From an uncultured Bacteroidales bacterium (GTDB lineage: Bacteria; Bacteroidota; Bacteroidia; Bacteroidales; Marinilabiliaceae), in assembly GCA_937892255.1 (NCBI GenBank), contig CALAUL010000101.1:1-7335 (forward strand): DNA of 7,335 nucleotides, given 5' to 3'. Below the pieces are notes generated by a model. It did no database searches and was not told where the DNA came from. It saw only the letters and a program-made list of their open reading frames with translations. Numbering within the stretch: the stretch's first letter is position 1; each line of letters starts with the position of its first letter. This document shows, in pieces, positions 6,115-7,335 of the stretch. The position numbers and the translations under genes are program-made.

Positions 6115-6189
6115 TGGTAGCCCCGCCGAGACTCGAACTCGAATCTGAAGTTTAGGAAACTTCCGTTCTATCCCTTGAACTACAAGGCC
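6115..6189 (-). tRNA. tRNA-Arg (anticodon CCU)
   Basis: The - strand folds into a full cloverleaf of 72 bases plus encoded CCA (6117-6115). The acceptor is GGCCTTG/CGGGGCT, with G-T pairs at three positions including the terminal pair. The D stem is GTTC/GAAC, the anticodon stem GAAGT/ACTTC with loop TTCCTAA, the variable loop AGAT, and the T stem TCGAG/CTCGG with loop TTCGAGT. The discriminator base is A. Anticodon CCT (5' to 3') reads AGG, arginine. Confidence 0.95.
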
Positions 6190-6204
6190 GTCTGTTTTCG
6201 CTTG

Positions 6205-6232
6205 CAAAGATAGTGTTTTTATCCAAATGCAA
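6205..6232 (-). promoter_or_regulatory. Promoter of tRNA-Arg
   Basis: TATCTTTG (6212-6205 on the - strand) is an exact match to the Bacteroidales -7 consensus TAnnTTTG and lies 15 bases before the first tRNA base, leaving room for a leader of about eight bases. A TTG at 6232-6230 is 17 bases upstream, shorter than the usual spacing, so the -33 part is less certain. Confidence 0.65.
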
Positions 6233-6251
6233 TGCTTAATATTGTCAGAAG

Positions 6252-6284
6252 CTGTTTGTATTTTGTTTGAAATCTGTTTGGATG
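6252..6284. repeat. Three 11-bp imperfect repeats with TGTTTG core upstream of the tRNA promoter
   Basis: CTGTTTGTATT, TTGTTTGAAAT and CTGTTTGGATG follow each other without gaps, so TGTTTG recurs at 6253, 6264 and 6275, exactly 11 bp apart. The block lies between the metA stop and the tRNA-Arg promoter. One-helical-turn spacing suggests a bent or protein-contacted upstream element, but chance in T-rich DNA is possible. Confidence 0.4.
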
Positions 6285-6302
6285 TGCTTCAATAATATCA
6301 TG

Positions 6303-7217
6303 CTATATCTCACTTATTTCGTATGGAGTAGCCTGATATACATAATAATTCAACCAATTGGAATAGAGTAGGTGTGCATGGGCGCGCCACATGACAAGAG
6401 GTATCTGTGAAGTATCATCTCCAGGGAAGTAGTTTGATGGCTTCTGTATATCTAAGCCTTTACCCAAATCTCGCACATACTCACCTTTAAGTGTATCTCT
6501 GTCATATTCAGAATGTCCTGTGACAAATATCTGTCTGCGGTCATTTGACATCACTATATATACTCCGGCATCTTTGGATTCTGCAAGTATCTTTATATTA
6601 CTGCATTTCTCTATATCCTCTCGCAATATTGTCGTATGACGTGAATGTGGCACATAGAAGACATCATCAAAGCCTCTCATCAATGGCTCTTTATGTTCTG
6701 TTACTACGTGAGGAAATATACCAAACATCTTTTGGCGTGTCGGATATTTCTCTATGCCAAAATGATAATATAGTCCAGCTTGCGCTCCCCAACAAATATG
6801 GAATGTATTTGTGACATTTGTTTTGCTCCATTCCATTATCTCAACAAGCTCTTCCCAATAGTCAACATCCTCAAAGCGTATCTGTTCCACTGGTGCACCT
6901 GTGATAATCATACCATCATACTTAAAGTGCTTAATGGAATCAAAATGCTTGTAGAACGTCGAAAGATGCTCATGAGATGTATGTTTGGATACATGTGTAC
7001 TGGTCATTAGAAAATCGACATCTACTTGCAACGGCGAATTACTCAATGCTCTGAGCAACTGAGTTTCCGTCGTGGTCTTTATGGGCATAAGATTGAGTAT
7101 GAGTATCTTTAATGGTCGTATGTCTTGATGATGTGCTCTTGTTTCACCCATGACAAATACATTCTCACTCTCAAGTATCTGCCTCGCAGGTAACATGTCT
7201 GGTATCTTAATTGGCAT
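6303..7217 (-). CDS. metA: Homoserine O-acyltransferase MetA, predicted acetyl-CoA-specific
   Basis: This 304-aa cytoplasmic enzyme acylates the hydroxyl of L-homoserine, the first committed step to methionine. Its motifs match MetA with E. coli numbering: LNLMPIK at 41-47; TGAPVE at 106-111; HICWGAQAG at 140-148 with nucleophile Cys142; and GHSEYDRD at 234-241 with His235 and Glu237. Residue 111 is Glu; in characterised MetA enzymes Glu111 gives acetyl-CoA and Gly111 (as in E. coli, TGAPLG) gives succinyl-CoA specificity. The product should therefore be O-acetyl-homoserine even though automatic annotation often says succinyltransferase. The length is complete and the ATG at 7217 begins the usual MPIKIPD. 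It has its own promoter 32-59 bases upstream and a leader too short for a SAM riboswitch. No clear intrinsic terminator follows the stop. Confidence 0.96.
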   Translation of the reverse strand: MPIKIPDMLPARQILESENVFVMGETRAHHQDIRPLKILILNLMPIKTTTETQLLRALSNSPLQVDVDFLMTSTHVSKHTSHEHLSTFYKHFDSIKHFKYDGMIITGAPVEQIRFEDVDYWEELVEIMEWSKTNVTNTFHICWGAQAGLYYHFGIEKYPTRQKMFGIFPHVVTEHKEPLMRGFDDVFYVPHSRHTTILREDIEKCSNIKILAESKDAGVYIVMSNDRRQIFVTGHSEYDRDTLKGEYVRDLGKGLDIQKPSNYFPGDDTSQIPLVMWRAHAHLLYSNWLNYYVYQATPYEISEI

Positions 7218-7248
7218 ATCTTTCCCTTTCTAATGTTTTTATACTTCG

Positions 7249-7279
7249 CAAATATAGATATTATAGAGTAGATAAACAA
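7249..7279 (-). promoter_or_regulatory. Promoter of metA
   Basis: TATATTTG (7256-7249 on the - strand) is an exact match to the Bacteroidales -7 consensus TAnnTTTG, with TTG (7279-7277) 20 bases upstream as the -33 element. Transcription would start near 7242, giving a leader of about 25 bases with a weak purine-rich stretch (AAAGGGAAAG) before the ATG. Beyond it, 7280-7335 shows no further supported feature. Confidence 0.75.
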
Positions 7280-7335
7280 GTGTCTGCTTTGACTTATTAT
7301 ATGCTTTCGAAATACTATTCTTCCCATGATGTTAC

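Noticed and set aside
7109..7327. 72-codon - strand ORF overlapping the metA start
   Set aside because: It runs through the metA promoter and coding start in another frame and has no family features.
7218..7335. SAM riboswitch upstream of metA
   Set aside because: The recognised promoter leaves a leader of only about 25 bases, with no pseudoknot or multi-stem fold visible.

Overview
The window looks like a chromosomal segment of an AT-rich Bacteroidales bacterium (Bacteroides/Prevotella-like; genus not assignable by eye). The evidence is Bacteroidetes-style promoters (TAnnTTTG -7 elements ahead of the tRNA and metA), starts that mostly lack a Shine-Dalgarno sequence, a secreted TPR protein beside a sialate O-acetylesterase-type lipoprotein, and the paired NifU-like/GGGtGRT genes familiar from this group.

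Left part (1-1818, + strand): a two-gene operon. The first gene encodes an IscU/NifU-N-like protein with a rearranged cysteine set and a C-terminal extension of about 100 residues. Fourteen bases later comes the GGGtGRT-family protein (337 aa, function unknown), preceded by an unusually strong GAGGAGG ribosome binding site. A perfect 20-bp palindrome and a strong intrinsic terminator follow. This pair is the best candidate in the window for an undescribed biochemical system.

Right part (1906-7256, all - strand), in transcription order: metA (homoserine O-acyltransferase whose Glu111 predicts acetyl-CoA use) with its own promoter; tRNA-Arg(CCU) with its own promoter and a hairpin terminator; cvpA (four-helix membrane protein); a possible 32-aa ORF whose stop overlaps the next start; a 687-aa SGNH/sialate O-acetylesterase-family lipoprotein; and a 447-aa exported TPR protein. 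The last two are 107 bp apart without a clear terminator between them and may be co-transcribed. The two halves converge at 1763-1905.

No mobile element, CRISPR array, rRNA or phage gene is visible. Apart from the first operon and several small regulatory structures, this is ordinary core-genome sequence.
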